Assembly: GCF_013624435.2 (NCBI RefSeq)
Contig: NZ_CP061768.1
Span: forward strand, 2,560,001 to 2,624,000
DNA: 64,000 bases
Origin: Nocardioides campestrisoli
GTDB taxonomy: Bacteria; Actinomycetota; Actinomycetes; Propionibacteriales; Nocardioidaceae
Direction of reading: 5' to 3'
In this document: positions 40,541 through 49,413 of the stretch, piece after piece
Numbering within the stretch: position 1 is the first letter of the stretch
How the letters are laid out: each line of letters opens with the position of its first letter
Translations under genes and position numbers: made by a program
The notes under the pieces: model-generated
Seen by the model: only the letters and a program-made list of their open reading frames with translations
Databases searched by the model: none
What the model was told of the DNA's origin: nothing

Positions 40541-40617
40541 GCAGCTCCCACGATGCAGCGCCGTCACCTCGGACAGCCCTCGCGCCGACGGCCCTCGGGT
40601 CCGTGCCCGGAGTCCGC

Positions 40618-41286
40618 TCACCGGCAGATGTTCACGTCCTGGGAGCCGAGGACCCCCTCGAAGGTGCGCCGCATCGGCGGCAGCCACGCCTGGGTGCTGG
40701 GCACGAACGCGATGCTCCCCGGCACTCGCCCGTGCACACCGTCGACCTCCACCTGGGCGACGACCAGGGGGATCGTCACCCGGCGTCCTCGGACTCCCTC
40801 CCAGCACGCGGAGGCGCGCTGCTTGGCCAACGCCTCGGGGAGCGTCACCGGATCGCCGACCTGCTTGCCGCCGTAGCGCCACGCCACGGTCGTCACGTAG
40901 CCCGTCTGCCCCTCCCAGGGCGCCCGGACCGTCGCCGACATCCCGTGGGTGCGCCGCGTGGCGGGCCGGAACGAGACCGTGCCGGCCTCGACCCTGCGCA
41001 CCCGGGAGGACCACGTCCGCACGTCGCCCCGCGGCGTACGTCGCGCCTGGTGCAGCTGGATCTCGCACCCTTCGCAGTCGGGCACGGTGAAGAGCACCCG
41101 GGTCCGGGCGTCGCCGGTGGCGGAGGCCCCTGCGCCCGTGGCGAGGCCGGAGCCGGCAGCGCCGGCCGGCACGCCGGCGACACCGACGACCAGCCCAGTG
41201 GCGAGCCCCGTCGCCAGGACGGTCGCCAGTGTGCGGCGCACTCCGCGGAACCGCGCGCCGGCCGACGTCCTGATGGACATGGTCAT
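40618..41286 (-). CDS. Secreted protein of unknown function with a CEGC motif
   Basis: A 222-residue secreted protein. A signal peptide is clear (RTLATVLATGLATGLVVGVAGVPAGAAG). The mature part begins with low complexity and then VLFTVPDCEGCEIQLHQARR (about residues 68-87), with a CxxC pair that could bind metal or form a redox disulfide. The remainder (VAWRYGGKQVGDPV, ACWEGVRGRRVTIPLVVAQVEV) looks like a beta-rich domain and includes two further cysteines. I do not recognise the family. The ATG at 41284-41286 was chosen because GAGGAGGAG precedes it. Confidence 0.7.
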   Translation of the reverse strand: MTMSIRTSAGARFRGVRRTLATVLATGLATGLVVGVAGVPAGAAGSGLATGAGASATGDARTRVLFTVPDCEGCEIQLHQARRTPRGDVRTWSSRVRRVEAGTVSFRPATRRTHGMSATVRAPWEGQTGYVTTVAWRYGGKQVGDPVTLPEALAKQRASACWEGVRGRRVTIPLVVAQVEVDGVHGRVPGSIAFVPSTQAWLPPMRRTFEGVLGSQDVNICR

Positions 41287-41362
41287 GATCTCCTCCTCGA
41301 GTCTCGACACCCCACAGACGCGGGAACCGTCCGTTCGGTTGCAGCCCGGAGCCGATCCGGCG

Positions 41363-42475
41363 TCAGCCTCGTCCTCGGGTCTTGAAGTTCCAGGTGGCGT
41401 CCTGCCGGCCGGGCTTCTTCGGCTGCTGGTCGAGCCGGTCTCCCCCGGCGTCCCGCACCCGGGTGGTGACCACCACGCGGTAGGAGGTCGCGGGCCTCAG
41501 CGACGCCGTGGGCGTCAACGTGACCTCCGCGGCGTTCTTCGACAGCCGCAGCCGCGCCTTGACCGCGGCGCCGTTGCCGCGCAGCAGCCGCACCGCTCGC
41601 GGCTTCACGCTGCTCGCCCGGAGCGGCTCGGAGAAGCGGATCCGTACCTGCGCCCGGCCGGAGCGGGGCTTGACCTGCCACCCGACCACGCGCGGGGCCG
41701 CCTTGCTGGCCCCCGGAGTCGGAGTGGGGCCCTGCCCCGGCCCACCAGGTCCCCCGCCCGGCGGTCGGGTCGGAGTCGGCGACGGCCCGGGCGCGCCCGC
41801 GTCCCGCTGCCACAGCGGTGAGATCCAGTAGTTGGACTGCCGGTGCCCACGCACCGGGTAGGAGCCGCACACGGCGTCGTCGTAGCAGTGCACGCCGTTC
41901 GGGCTGGCCTCGGTGTGTGCCAGGGCTGTGACCGGTCCCTCGGTCATCGTGCGGTCGGCGAAGAAGCCGTACTCGAACGCGTACATGGTGCGCGGGCTGA
42001 AGTAGGACGCCGTGTAGGTGGCTCCAGGGCCGACCTGCACCGGGGAGTCGAAGGCCACGTCCGTCCATCCGTTCGCCACCCCGGCGGTGACCAGGCCGGA
42101 GCCGATCCGGTTGCCCTGCTGGTCCCACAACGACACCCGCAGCTGGGACGGGTCGACCCGGTAGAGGCGGATCCCGGTGACCAGGACAGGGCTCGAGGTC
42201 CGGAACCGCACGCCGACCTCCAGGCCGTTGCGCCGATCGTCGGCCACGCAGTAGCCGCGGCTGTCGAGCACCCAGATTCCACAGTCCCCCGCCTGCTGGC
42301 GTCCCTGCCTGCCCAAGGCCCACCAGGCCGTCGAGTCCTGCCGCTGCGCCGACGCGCTCGCCCCCACGAAGGACGGTCCGGCGCCCAGCAGGACGGCGAG
42401 TGGGACGACCAGGGCCGCGGACGTCAGCAGCGTGGTCAGGACCGCGAGCAAGGTGCGTGTGGGTCGAACGGGCAT
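41363..42475 (-). CDS. Secreted DUF4082 protein with C-terminal Ig-like domain
   Basis: A 370-residue extracellular protein. Signal region: RTLLAVLTTLLTSAALVVPLAVLLGAG. Residues ~60-210 match the DUF4082 beta-sandwich (LEVGVRFRTSSPVLVTGIRLYR, LVTAGVANGWTDVAFDSPVQVGPGATYTASYFSP). A proline/glycine-rich linker (PSPTPTRPPGGGPGGPGQGP) joins a Big_5-like domain (SGRAQVRIRFSEPLRASSV, ATSYRVVVTTRVRDAGGDRL). I chose the ATG at 42475 because ACGGAG lies 6 nt upstream; the GTG at 42502 would add 9 residues. It is probably surface or matrix associated, and lies 76 bp from another secreted protein gene on the same strand. Confidence 0.75.
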   Translation of the reverse strand: MPVRPTRTLLAVLTTLLTSAALVVPLAVLLGAGPSFVGASASAQRQDSTAWWALGRQGRQQAGDCGIWVLDSRGYCVADDRRNGLEVGVRFRTSSPVLVTGIRLYRVDPSQLRVSLWDQQGNRIGSGLVTAGVANGWTDVAFDSPVQVGPGATYTASYFSPRTMYAFEYGFFADRTMTEGPVTALAHTEASPNGVHCYDDAVCGSYPVRGHRQSNYWISPLWQRDAGAPGPSPTPTRPPGGGPGGPGQGPTPTPGASKAAPRVVGWQVKPRSGRAQVRIRFSEPLRASSVKPRAVRLLRGNGAAVKARLRLSKNAAEVTLTPTASLRPATSYRVVVTTRVRDAGGDRLDQQPKKPGRQDATWNFKTRGRG

Positions 42476-42642
42476 GTCGGGCTCCGTCATCCTCGGAGCC
42501 ACCCCCCTGGGGCCCCTGGGATCGCGCTCAGCACGCGATGTCTTGTCACCGTAGCCCCGGCACGACTCCCAGGAGCATCCCCAAATTGCGGGTGTTGGAG
42601 GGGGCGTCCCGAGGCTCGCAGGCGCCGTCCTAGGGTGGCCGG

Positions 42643-43422
42643 GTGCTGATCCTGCTTCCCCCCAGCGAAGGCAAGACCGCCCCGGCCCGCGGCAAGCCGC
42701 TCGACCTCGCGACCCTCTCGTACCCCTCGTTGACGCCCGCCCGGGCCCGACTGCTCGACGCGTTGACGGCGCTGTGCGGTCAAGAGCCGGACGAGGCCGC
42801 CCGCGTGCTCGGCCTCGGACCGACGCAGGCCGACCTGGTGACCCGCAACGCGGAGCTCGCGCAGGCTCCGACGGCCCGCGCCGACGCCGTCTACACCGGG
42901 GTCCTGTACGACGCCCTCTCGCCGGCGACGCTCTCCGCGGCGGCCAAGCGTCGGGCCGCCCGGCGCCTCGCCGTCACCTCCGCGCTCTTCGGACTCGTCG
43001 GACCCGGCGACCGGATCCCGGCGTACCGGCTCTCCGGCGACGCCGTCCTGCCTACCGTCGGCTCCGTCGCCGCCACGTGGCGAGAAGCCCTCGGTCCCGC
43101 GGTCACCGAGGGGGTGGGGCGCGGGCTGCTGGTCGACCTGCGCTCCTCGATGTACGCCGCGTTCTGGCGGCCCGACGCCGCGACGGCGCGCCGGACCGCC
43201 AGCGTCCGGGTGCTCCACGAGCACCAGGGCAAGCGGAAGGTGGTCAGCCACTTCAACAAGGCGACCAAGGGGCGGATCGTCCGCGCCCTGCTCGAGGAGG
43301 GCGCAGACCCGCGCACCCCCGCCGCGCTGGCCGACGCGCTGCGCGACCTCGGCTGGAAGGTCGAGCAGGACGACCCCACCCCGACCGGCACGCGACTCGA
43401 CGTCGTGGTCGAGGAGGTCTGA
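42643..43422 (+). CDS. yaaA: YaaA family peroxide-stress protein
   Basis: A 259-residue protein of the YaaA/DUF328 family. The start MLILLPPSEGKTAP is the family signature, and YTGVLYDALSPATLSAAAKRRAARRL, FGLVGPGDRIPAYRL and KVVSHFNKATKGRIVRAL follow in order. In Escherichia coli YaaA lowers free iron and protects DNA during hydrogen peroxide stress. TAGGGT ends 6 nt before the GTG, so it is probably leaderless. It is convergent with the zinc-ribbon gene, 6 bp apart. Confidence 0.9.
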   Translation: MLILLPPSEGKTAPARGKPLDLATLSYPSLTPARARLLDALTALCGQEPDEAARVLGLGPTQADLVTRNAELAQAPTARADAVYTGVLYDALSPATLSAAAKRRAARRLAVTSALFGLVGPGDRIPAYRLSGDAVLPTVGSVAATWREALGPAVTEGVGRGLLVDLRSSMYAAFWRPDAATARRTASVRVLHEHQGKRKVVSHFNKATKGRIVRALLEEGADPRTPAALADALRDLGWKVEQDDPTPTGTRLDVVVEEV

Positions 43423-43428
43423 GCCGGC

Positions 43429-44205
43429 TCAGTCGCCGGTGCCCGCCTGCCGTCCACCCAACCCGGACTCGGAGGTGCGCACCAGGATCCGCTGGCACTC
43501 CTCGCACCGGATCACGTCGTCGGCCGGGGCCGCCTTGATCCGAGCCAGCTCCTGGGGGTCCACGGTGAGCCGGCAGCCACCGCACTGCCGGGCGCGCAGC
43601 AGCGCGGCACCCATGCCGCCCTTGGCCTGGCGGAGCTTGTCGTAGAGCGCGAGCAGGTCGGCGGGGAGGTCCTGGACGGCGGGACCGCGACGGGCCACGA
43701 CGGCCTGCAGCTCGGCCTCGATCTCCGACTCCTTCTCCGCCTGGGAGGCCGCGAGGTCCGCGAGCCGGGCATCGGTGGCGGCGATCTCCTCCTCCGCGCG
43801 GGCCAGCTCCTGCTGCGCCTGCTCCATCCGCTCCATCAGCTCGAGCTCGGCGTCCTCCAGCGTCGAGACGCGACGCTCCAGGGACTCCAGCTCGTGGGTC
43901 ATGCGCTGCAGGTCCTTGGCGTTCGTGATCAGGCCCTGGTCCATCCGGTCCCGGTCCCGGGCACGGCGCGCCCGCACCTGCTCCACGTCGCTCTCGGCCT
44001 TGCGCAGCTCCACCGTCAGGTCGTCGACCACGATCCGCGCGTCGCGCACCCGGTCGGCGAGGCCGGCCCGGCTGGTCTCGAGCTTGGCGATCTCGGCGAG
44101 CTCGGGGAGGCTCGCTCGACGGTGACGGAGCTGGTCGACGGTGGAGTCGAGCTCCTGCACGTCGAGCAGCCGGACCTGGGCGGCGGGGTCGGCTTTCAGG
44201 GTCAT
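43429..44205 (-). CDS. Coiled-coil C4 zinc-ribbon protein (CT398-like)
   Basis: A 258-residue protein. Residues ~10-185 are a long antiparallel coiled coil (many E/R/L heptads: ELRKAESDVEQVRARRARDRDR, ELESLERRVSTLEDAELELMERM). The C-terminus carries a zinc ribbon with CGGC (~206) and CEEC (~231). This is the DUF164/CT398-like family, nearly always next to the Nif3-like gene in actinobacteria. AAGGAG precedes the ATG, which overlaps the Nif3 stop by 4 nt (ATGA). A role in RNA or protein trafficking has been proposed for relatives; nothing is settled. Confidence 0.85.
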   Translation of the reverse strand: MTLKADPAAQVRLLDVQELDSTVDQLRHRRASLPELAEIAKLETSRAGLADRVRDARIVVDDLTVELRKAESDVEQVRARRARDRDRMDQGLITNAKDLQRMTHELESLERRVSTLEDAELELMERMEQAQQELARAEEEIAATDARLADLAASQAEKESEIEAELQAVVARRGPAVQDLPADLLALYDKLRQAKGGMGAALLRARQCGGCRLTVDPQELARIKAAPADDVIRCEECQRILVRTSESGLGGRQAGTGD

Positions 44206-45347
44206 GCTCCTTCTGAGTGGGGCTCCTGCGGAACGGCGAACGTCCACGCATCGGTCCGCGCGGTGCTCACGCGGGTCTCCACCGTATCGCCCCAGGTCTC
44301 CCGGACCCGACGCTCCACCACCGGGAGCCACGTCCACTCGGCTGCCCAGTGCGCGACGTCGACCAGTGCGGGGCCACCCTTCTCCACGAACTCCGACGCC
44401 GGGTGGTGCCGCAGGTCGCTGGTGACGTAGACGTCCACGTCCATCCCGGCCACCCGGTCGAGGAGGAAGTCACCGGCGCCGCCGACCACCGCCACCGTCC
44501 GGACAGGACGCTCCGGGTCGCCCGCGACCCGGACTCCCTGGACGGTCGCCGGCAGCCGCTCCCCCACGGTGCGGGCGAACTCGGCGAGCGTCGTCGGCCC
44601 CACCGTGCCGACCCGTCCGGTACCGGTCCCGGCCTGGCGGGCGTCGGCGAGCTCGAGCACCTGGAAGGCCGGCTCCTCGTAGGGGTGTGCGGCGAGCATC
44701 GCCTGCACGACCTGCTGGCGCAGGCGCCGGGGCAGCACCACCTCGATCCGCTCCTCCGCCACCACCTCGAGCCGGCCGTGCTCGCCAATCGCCGGGTCCG
44801 AGCCGGCCAGCGGCCGGAACCTGCCCTCGCCGGGCGTGCTGTAGCTGCACTGGTCGTAGTCACCCAGGGCCCCCGCGCCAGCCTCGCTGAGCACCTGCCG
44901 CAGCCGCTCGGCGTCGGGACCGGGGACGTAGACCACGAGCGAGTCCACCGCCGGCGCCGGCGCCGGGACGAGCGGGCGGAGCTCGCTCAGCCCCAGCGCG
45001 AGCGCCATCGCCTCCGAGACGCCGTCGACGGCCTGGTCGGCGTTGGTGTGCGCGGCCAGCAGCGCGCACCCGGCACCCACGAGGGTGCTCAGGGTGCGAC
45101 CCTTCGGCGTGCTGGCGGCGAAGCCGTGCACCGGCTTGAGGAACAGCGGGTGGTGGACCACGAGCAGGTCGGCCCCCCACGCGGCGGCCTCCTCGGCGAC
45201 CTCCAGGGTCGGGTCGACGGCGAACATCACCTTCGAGACCTGGGCCTGCGGCTCCCCCCACACCAGGCCGACGGCATCCCACTCCTCCGCCGTCTCCGGC
45301 GGGTACCAGGCGTGGAGGCGGTCGACGACTTCCTGCAGGCTGGGCAT
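44202..45347 (-). CDS. Nif3-like dinuclear metal centre protein (GTP cyclohydrolase I type 2 family)
   Basis: A 381-residue Nif3/YbgI-family protein. Metal-site residues are visible in LLVVHHPLFLKPVH (~62-75), AAHTNADQAVDG (~99-110) and the C-terminal DLRHHPASEFVEKG (~315) with VDVAHWAAEW. The ~120-residue middle insertion (DSLVVYVPGPDAERL ... PYEEPAFQVLEL) is the PII-like domain of longer family members. Function is uncertain despite frequent annotation. TAGGCT ends 6 nt before the ATG (leaderless). It is coupled to the zinc-ribbon gene. Confidence 0.9.
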   Translation of the reverse strand: MPSLQEVVDRLHAWYPPETAEEWDAVGLVWGEPQAQVSKVMFAVDPTLEVAEEAAAWGADLLVVHHPLFLKPVHGFAASTPKGRTLSTLVGAGCALLAAHTNADQAVDGVSEAMALALGLSELRPLVPAPAPAVDSLVVYVPGPDAERLRQVLSEAGAGALGDYDQCSYSTPGEGRFRPLAGSDPAIGEHGRLEVVAEERIEVVLPRRLRQQVVQAMLAAHPYEEPAFQVLELADARQAGTGTGRVGTVGPTTLAEFARTVGERLPATVQGVRVAGDPERPVRTVAVVGGAGDFLLDRVAGMDVDVYVTSDLRHHPASEFVEKGGPALVDVAHWAAEWTWLPVVERRVRETWGDTVETRVSTARTDAWTFAVPQEPHSEGA

Positions 45348-45382
45348 GGCCCGAGCCTAGTGGACGGCCTCGGCGCCGAGCC

Positions 45383-46915
45383 CTAGTTGACCTGCCGGTC
45401 CCGGCCCGCCCAGTACTGCTGGCGGAGCTTGAACTTCTGCAGCTTGCCGGTGGCGGTCCGGGCCAGCACCTCGCGGAACTCCACCGACGTGGGCGCCTTG
45501 TAGCCGGCCAGCCGCTCCTTGCACCACCCGATCAGCTCCTGCTCGGTGGCCTGCGACCCCTCGGCCAGCACGACGAGCGCCTTGATCGTCTCGCCCCAGC
45601 GCTCGCTCGGCACTCCGATCACCGCGACCTCCGCGACGTCGGGGTGGGAGAACAGCGCGTCCTCGACCTCGATGGAGGAGACGTTCTCCCCGCCGGTGAT
45701 GATCACGTCCTTCTTGCGGTCCTTGATGGTCAGGTAGCCGTCGTCACCGATCGCGCCGCCGTCGCCGGTGTGGAACCACCCGTCGCGCAGCGCCCGCGTC
45801 GACTCCTCGGGCTGCTCCCAGTAGCCCTCGAGCACCACGTTGGAACGGGCCAGGACCTCGCCGGTCTCGTCGGTGGCGAGCGTGACGCCCAGGGCGGGCG
45901 CTCCGGCGCGCACCAGGCGGGAGGCGCGCTCCTCGTCGGGCAGGTCGTCCCACTCCTGGCGCGACCGGTTCACGGTGAGCAGCGGCGAGGTCTCGGTCAG
46001 GCCGTAGATCTGGATGAACTCCCAGCCCAGCTCCTGCTCGACTCGCAGGATCGTCTGGGTGGGCGGAGGCGCTCCCGCCACGATGATCCGCACCCGGTCG
46101 CGTCCCGGCACCTCGCCCTCCCAGCTCCTGGCCGCGTCCAGGACCGCGGCCACCACGGCCGGGGCGGCACACATGAAGGTGACGCCGTGCTCCGCCACCC
46201 GGCGCAGGATCTCGGTCCCGTCGACCTTGCGCAGCACCACCTGCTTGACCCCGAGCGCCGCCGTGGCGAAGGGCATCCCCCAGCCGTTCGCGTGGAAGGT
46301 GGGCAGGGTGTGCAGGTAGACGTCCCGGTCGCTGACCCCGGCGTGCAGGGCGAAGGTGGTGGCGTTGACCCACAGGTTGCGGTGGGTGAGCTGCACGCCC
46401 TTGGGCCGTGCCGTCGTGCCGGAGGTGTAGTTGATGGTCGCCGTCGCCTGCTCGTCCGGCGTCCACGGCACGGGCTCGGCGCCGGGAGCGGCCAGCAGGT
46501 CCGCGTCGTCACCGAGCACGAACCGGTGCTCGGCACCCACCTGCGCGAGGGCGGCGTCGAGCTCGGGGTCGACGTACAGGACCCGCGAGCCGGAGTGGCC
46601 GACGATGTAGCGCACCTCCTCGGGCGAGAGCCGGAAGTTGATGGGCACCAGGACGCGTCCGGTGCCGCAGACCCCGTAGTACGCCGCCAGCAGCCGTGCG
46701 CTGTTGTGGGAGACCATCGCCACCCGCTCGCCGACGCCGACCTGGAGCTGGTCGAGCCGCGCGGCCATCCGGCGGCCGAGGTCCGCCAGGTCCGCGTAGG
46801 TGAGCTCACCCCAGGAGGACGCGGGTTGGTCCGGTTCGTCCACCACGCCGATCCGGCGGCCGTACACGGTCTCCGCCCGGTCGATGAAGTCGCGGACGGT
46901 GAGCGGGACGCGCAT
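45383..46915 (-). CDS. AMP-dependent acyl-CoA synthetase/ligase
   Basis: A 510-residue adenylate-forming enzyme activating a carboxylic acid to its CoA thioester. Motif I is TINYTSGTTARPKGVQLTH (~170), the middle motif is YGLTETSPL (~318), and the hinge and C-terminal motifs are DGWFHTGDGGAIGDDGYLTIKDRKKDVIITGG (~390) and ARTATGKLQKFKL with the catalytic Lys (~494). It is most like FadD-type long- or medium-chain ligases. GAGGAGGA precedes the ATG at 46915. The substrate is unknown. Confidence 0.85.
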   Translation of the reverse strand: MRVPLTVRDFIDRAETVYGRRIGVVDEPDQPASSWGELTYADLADLGRRMAARLDQLQVGVGERVAMVSHNSARLLAAYYGVCGTGRVLVPINFRLSPEEVRYIVGHSGSRVLYVDPELDAALAQVGAEHRFVLGDDADLLAAPGAEPVPWTPDEQATATINYTSGTTARPKGVQLTHRNLWVNATTFALHAGVSDRDVYLHTLPTFHANGWGMPFATAALGVKQVVLRKVDGTEILRRVAEHGVTFMCAAPAVVAAVLDAARSWEGEVPGRDRVRIIVAGAPPPTQTILRVEQELGWEFIQIYGLTETSPLLTVNRSRQEWDDLPDEERASRLVRAGAPALGVTLATDETGEVLARSNVVLEGYWEQPEESTRALRDGWFHTGDGGAIGDDGYLTIKDRKKDVIITGGENVSSIEVEDALFSHPDVAEVAVIGVPSERWGETIKALVVLAEGSQATEQELIGWCKERLAGYKAPTSVEFREVLARTATGKLQKFKLRQQYWAGRDRQVN

Positions 46916-46993
46916 GGGTCCTCCTCGGTCGCGGGAGACTGAGCGGACCCACTGTGACACACGCCACAAAGGGCAGGAGGACGGGACGAGGGG

Positions 46994-47065
46994 TGCGTCG
47001 GGACGGTTTCGAACCGCCGACCGCTCGGGTGTAAACCGAGTGCTCTACCGCTGAGCTACCGACGC
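46994..47065 (-). tRNA. tRNA-Val (anticodon UAC)
   Basis: A 72-nt cloverleaf on the minus strand. The acceptor GCGTCGG pairs with CCGACGC. The D-arm is GCTCAGCGGTAGAGC. The anticodon stem CTCGG/CCGAG encloses TTTACAC, giving anticodon TAC. The T-arm GGCGG-TTCGAAA-CCGTC has one G-U pair. The discriminator is A, and CCA is not encoded. A TAGTCT hexamer just upstream on the same strand is a plausible -10. There is no sign of integration at its 3' end. Confidence 0.95.
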
Positions 47066-47212
47066 CGGAGATGCGCGCACAGACTACGGCACCGAAATGA
47101 GTCGAACCGCCGGCGTCTCGGGTCACCAGCGGTTCAACACCTCGATCCTACGACGCGGGGCCCAGCGGTGTCCGGAGGTAGGAGGAAACCGAAGGTAAAG
47201 AATTCCGCCGGT

Positions 47213-47683
47213 TCAGCCGGCGACGGCCTCGCGCAGTCGGGCCAGGTGCTCGTCGAGGTCGCGTCCCTGGGGCAGGGCGTTGTGCACCGACCACCGCACC
47301 ACTCCGTCCGGGCCGATCACGTACGAGGACCGCCGCGGCGCGCCCTTGGTCTCGTCGAAGACCTCGTAGGCGCGAGCGACCTCGCCGTGCGGCCAGAAGT
47401 CGGAGAGCAGCGGGAAGTTCAGCCCATCCTGGTCGGCGAACGCGCGCAGCGAGTAGACCGGGTCGCAGGAGATGGCGAGCACCTCGGTGTCGAAGGTCAT
47501 GAACTCGGCGAGCCGGTCCCGCACCGCGGCCATCTCGCCGGTGCACACCCCGGAGAAGGCGTAGGGGTAGAAGAGGATGGCCACCGCCTTGCGGCCCCGG
47601 TAGTCCGAGAGCGAGACGTCCTGGCCGAACTGGTCTCGCAAGGTGAAGTCAGGGGCCGGTCCGCCCAGGATGAGTCCGCTCAT
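47213..47683 (-). CDS. Peroxiredoxin, AhpE-like
   Basis: A 156-residue thiol peroxidase of the thioredoxin fold. The peroxidatic cysteine is in FYPYAFSGVCTGEMAAVRDR (~45), with the Pro/Thr and Arg of the active site in place. No resolving Cys follows at the usual bacterioferritin-comigratory-protein position, which makes it one-Cys and AhpE-like. SCDPVYSLRAFADQDGLNFPLLSDFWP is typical of the actinobacterial AhpE group. It reduces hydroperoxides and peroxynitrite, probably with mycothiol or mycoredoxin. GTGGGGA precedes the ATG at 47683. Confidence 0.85.
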   Translation of the reverse strand: MSGLILGGPAPDFTLRDQFGQDVSLSDYRGRKAVAILFYPYAFSGVCTGEMAAVRDRLAEFMTFDTEVLAISCDPVYSLRAFADQDGLNFPLLSDFWPHGEVARAYEVFDETKGAPRRSSYVIGPDGVVRWSVHNALPQGRDLDEHLARLREAVAG

Positions 47684-47720
47684 GGTCCCCACATCCTCGC
47701 ACCGTCGTCCCGCGCAGCCG

Positions 47721-47755
47721 GAGCAGGGCCGACCCACGCGGGGTCGGCCCTGCTC
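47721..47755 (-). terminator. Terminator of the acyl-CoA synthetase gene
   Basis: A perfect 15-bp stem: GAGCAGGGCCGACCC (47721-47735) and its complement (47741-47755) with a 5-nt loop. It lies 10 bp past the stop of the acyl-CoA synthetase and before the peroxiredoxin start. Confidence 0.75.
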
Positions 47756-47765
47756 TGCTGCCCGC

Positions 47766-49352
47766 TCAGCCTTCGGTGTGTGCCAGCACCCGCTTGAGGA
47801 TCTTGCCGGTCGCGTTCCGCGGAAGCTCGTCGAGGAAGACGATCTCCTTCGGCACCTTGTAGCGCGCGAGGTTGGCCCGCACCCAGTCCTTCAGCACGGC
47901 CTCGTCCGCGGCGGCGGGGTCGGAGACCACGACGAAGGCACGCAGCCGTCGGCCGAACTCGTCGTCGTCCACCCCGACCGCCGCGGCCTCGACCACGCTC
48001 TCGTGGCGGCACAGGCAGTCCTCGACCTCCTTGGGGAAGACGTTCTCGCCGCCGCTGACGATCATCTCGTCGTCGCGGCCCTCGACGTGCAGACGGCCGT
48101 CGGCGTCGAAGCGGCCGACGTCGCCGGTGGACATCAGTCCGTCGACCATCTCCTTGCTGCCCCCGCCGGTGTAGCCCTCGAATAGCATCGAGTTGGCCAC
48201 GAAGATGCGGCCCGACTCACCCGTGGGGAGCTCCTTGCCGTCGGGACCCAGGATCTTCACCACGGTCGCGTACGGCGGCTTCCCGGCCGAGCTGGGCGAC
48301 TCGCGGAGGTCCACCGGGTCGGCGATCGAGGCGTAGGCGACCTCGGTGGAGCCGTAGATGTTGTAGAGGTTGTCACCGAACCGGTCCATCCAGGCGGTGG
48401 CCAGGTCGCCCGGCAGCGCCGAGCCCGAGGAGGCGACCAGCTTGAGCGAGGGCATGGTGATCCGCGACAGCGTCTCGTCGGGCAGGTGGAGGATGCGCTG
48501 GAGCATCACCGGGATGACGATGAAGGAGTCGCACCGCTCGTCGCGGACGACCTCCAGGGCGTCCAGCGGGTCGAACTTGCGACGCAGGACGATCGTCGAG
48601 CCCAGGAGCATCCCCAGGAACAGGTGCGCGAAGCCCCAGGTGTGGAAGAGCGGGGCGGCGATGTGCGTGCGCCACTCCGCCTTCAGCGGCAGCCGCGACA
48701 TCAGTGCGACGGCGTTGCTGATGCCCGCCTCCTTGCGGGGCGCGCCCTTGGGGGTGCCGGTGGTGCCGGAGGTGAGGATGACGATCCGCGCGTGGTGCTC
48801 GGGCGGCGTCAGGTCCGTGACGGGGTTGGCCGCGATCAGCGTCTCCAGCGAGTCCGGCTGCCCGGGGGCGTCGGTCCAGGCCAGGACCCGGTCCTTGACC
48901 TCGGCACTGGCCAGGAGCTCGGTGAACTCCTCGTCGTGGATGACCAGGACCGGCTGCTCCCGGGCGATCACGTCGACCAGCTGGGGTCCGGCGAAGGCCG
49001 TGTTCAGGTAGAGCAGGTCCGCGCCGATCTTCGCCGCGCCGATGGTGGCGTCGACGAACCCGCGGTGGTTGCGGCACATGATGGCGACCTGGTCGCCCTC
49101 CTTGACGCCGCGGGCGGCCAGCGCATGCGCCACCGCGTTGGAGCGCTGGTGGATCTCGAGGAAGGTGAGGGAGCCCAGCTCATCGATCAGGCCGACCTGC
49201 TGGGGGCGCGAGACAGCCAGCTGGCTGAACCCGCCGGCGGGGCCGGTGCCCCAGGCCTTGACGATCTTGACGATCTTGGGCAGCACCACGGGAGACATCG
49301 GGCGGATCACGCCCGCCTTGGTGAGGACGGACAGGGTCTTGGCGAGGCTCAT
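47766..49352 (-). CDS. FadD-type acyl-CoA synthetase
   Basis: A 528-residue AMP-forming acyl-CoA synthetase. Motifs in order: IVILTSGTTGTPKGAPRKE (~190), FHTWGFAHLFLGMLLGSTIVLRRKFDP (~240), YGSTEVAYASIADP (~343), STGDVGRFDADGRLHVEGRDDEMIVSGGENVFP (~415) and the catalytic lysine in LPRNATGKILKRVLAHTE. It resembles the mycobacterial FadD12 type. AAGGA precedes the ATG. It probably activates fatty acids; the position beside the fatty acid synthesis block is suggestive only. Confidence 0.85.
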   Translation of the reverse strand: MSLAKTLSVLTKAGVIRPMSPVVLPKIVKIVKAWGTGPAGGFSQLAVSRPQQVGLIDELGSLTFLEIHQRSNAVAHALAARGVKEGDQVAIMCRNHRGFVDATIGAAKIGADLLYLNTAFAGPQLVDVIAREQPVLVIHDEEFTELLASAEVKDRVLAWTDAPGQPDSLETLIAANPVTDLTPPEHHARIVILTSGTTGTPKGAPRKEAGISNAVALMSRLPLKAEWRTHIAAPLFHTWGFAHLFLGMLLGSTIVLRRKFDPLDALEVVRDERCDSFIVIPVMLQRILHLPDETLSRITMPSLKLVASSGSALPGDLATAWMDRFGDNLYNIYGSTEVAYASIADPVDLRESPSSAGKPPYATVVKILGPDGKELPTGESGRIFVANSMLFEGYTGGGSKEMVDGLMSTGDVGRFDADGRLHVEGRDDEMIVSGGENVFPKEVEDCLCRHESVVEAAAVGVDDDEFGRRLRAFVVVSDPAAADEAVLKDWVRANLARYKVPKEIVFLDELPRNATGKILKRVLAHTEG

Positions 49353-49413
49353 AGGGTCCTTCGGGGCTCGGATGAACGCCGGAGGACGCAGCTGCGCGCG
49401 AGCGAGCCGCGGC

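Noticed and set aside
46900..47212. Integration site or genomic island at tRNA-Val
   Set aside because: No integrase, no repeated tRNA 3' end, and neighbours are conserved core genes.
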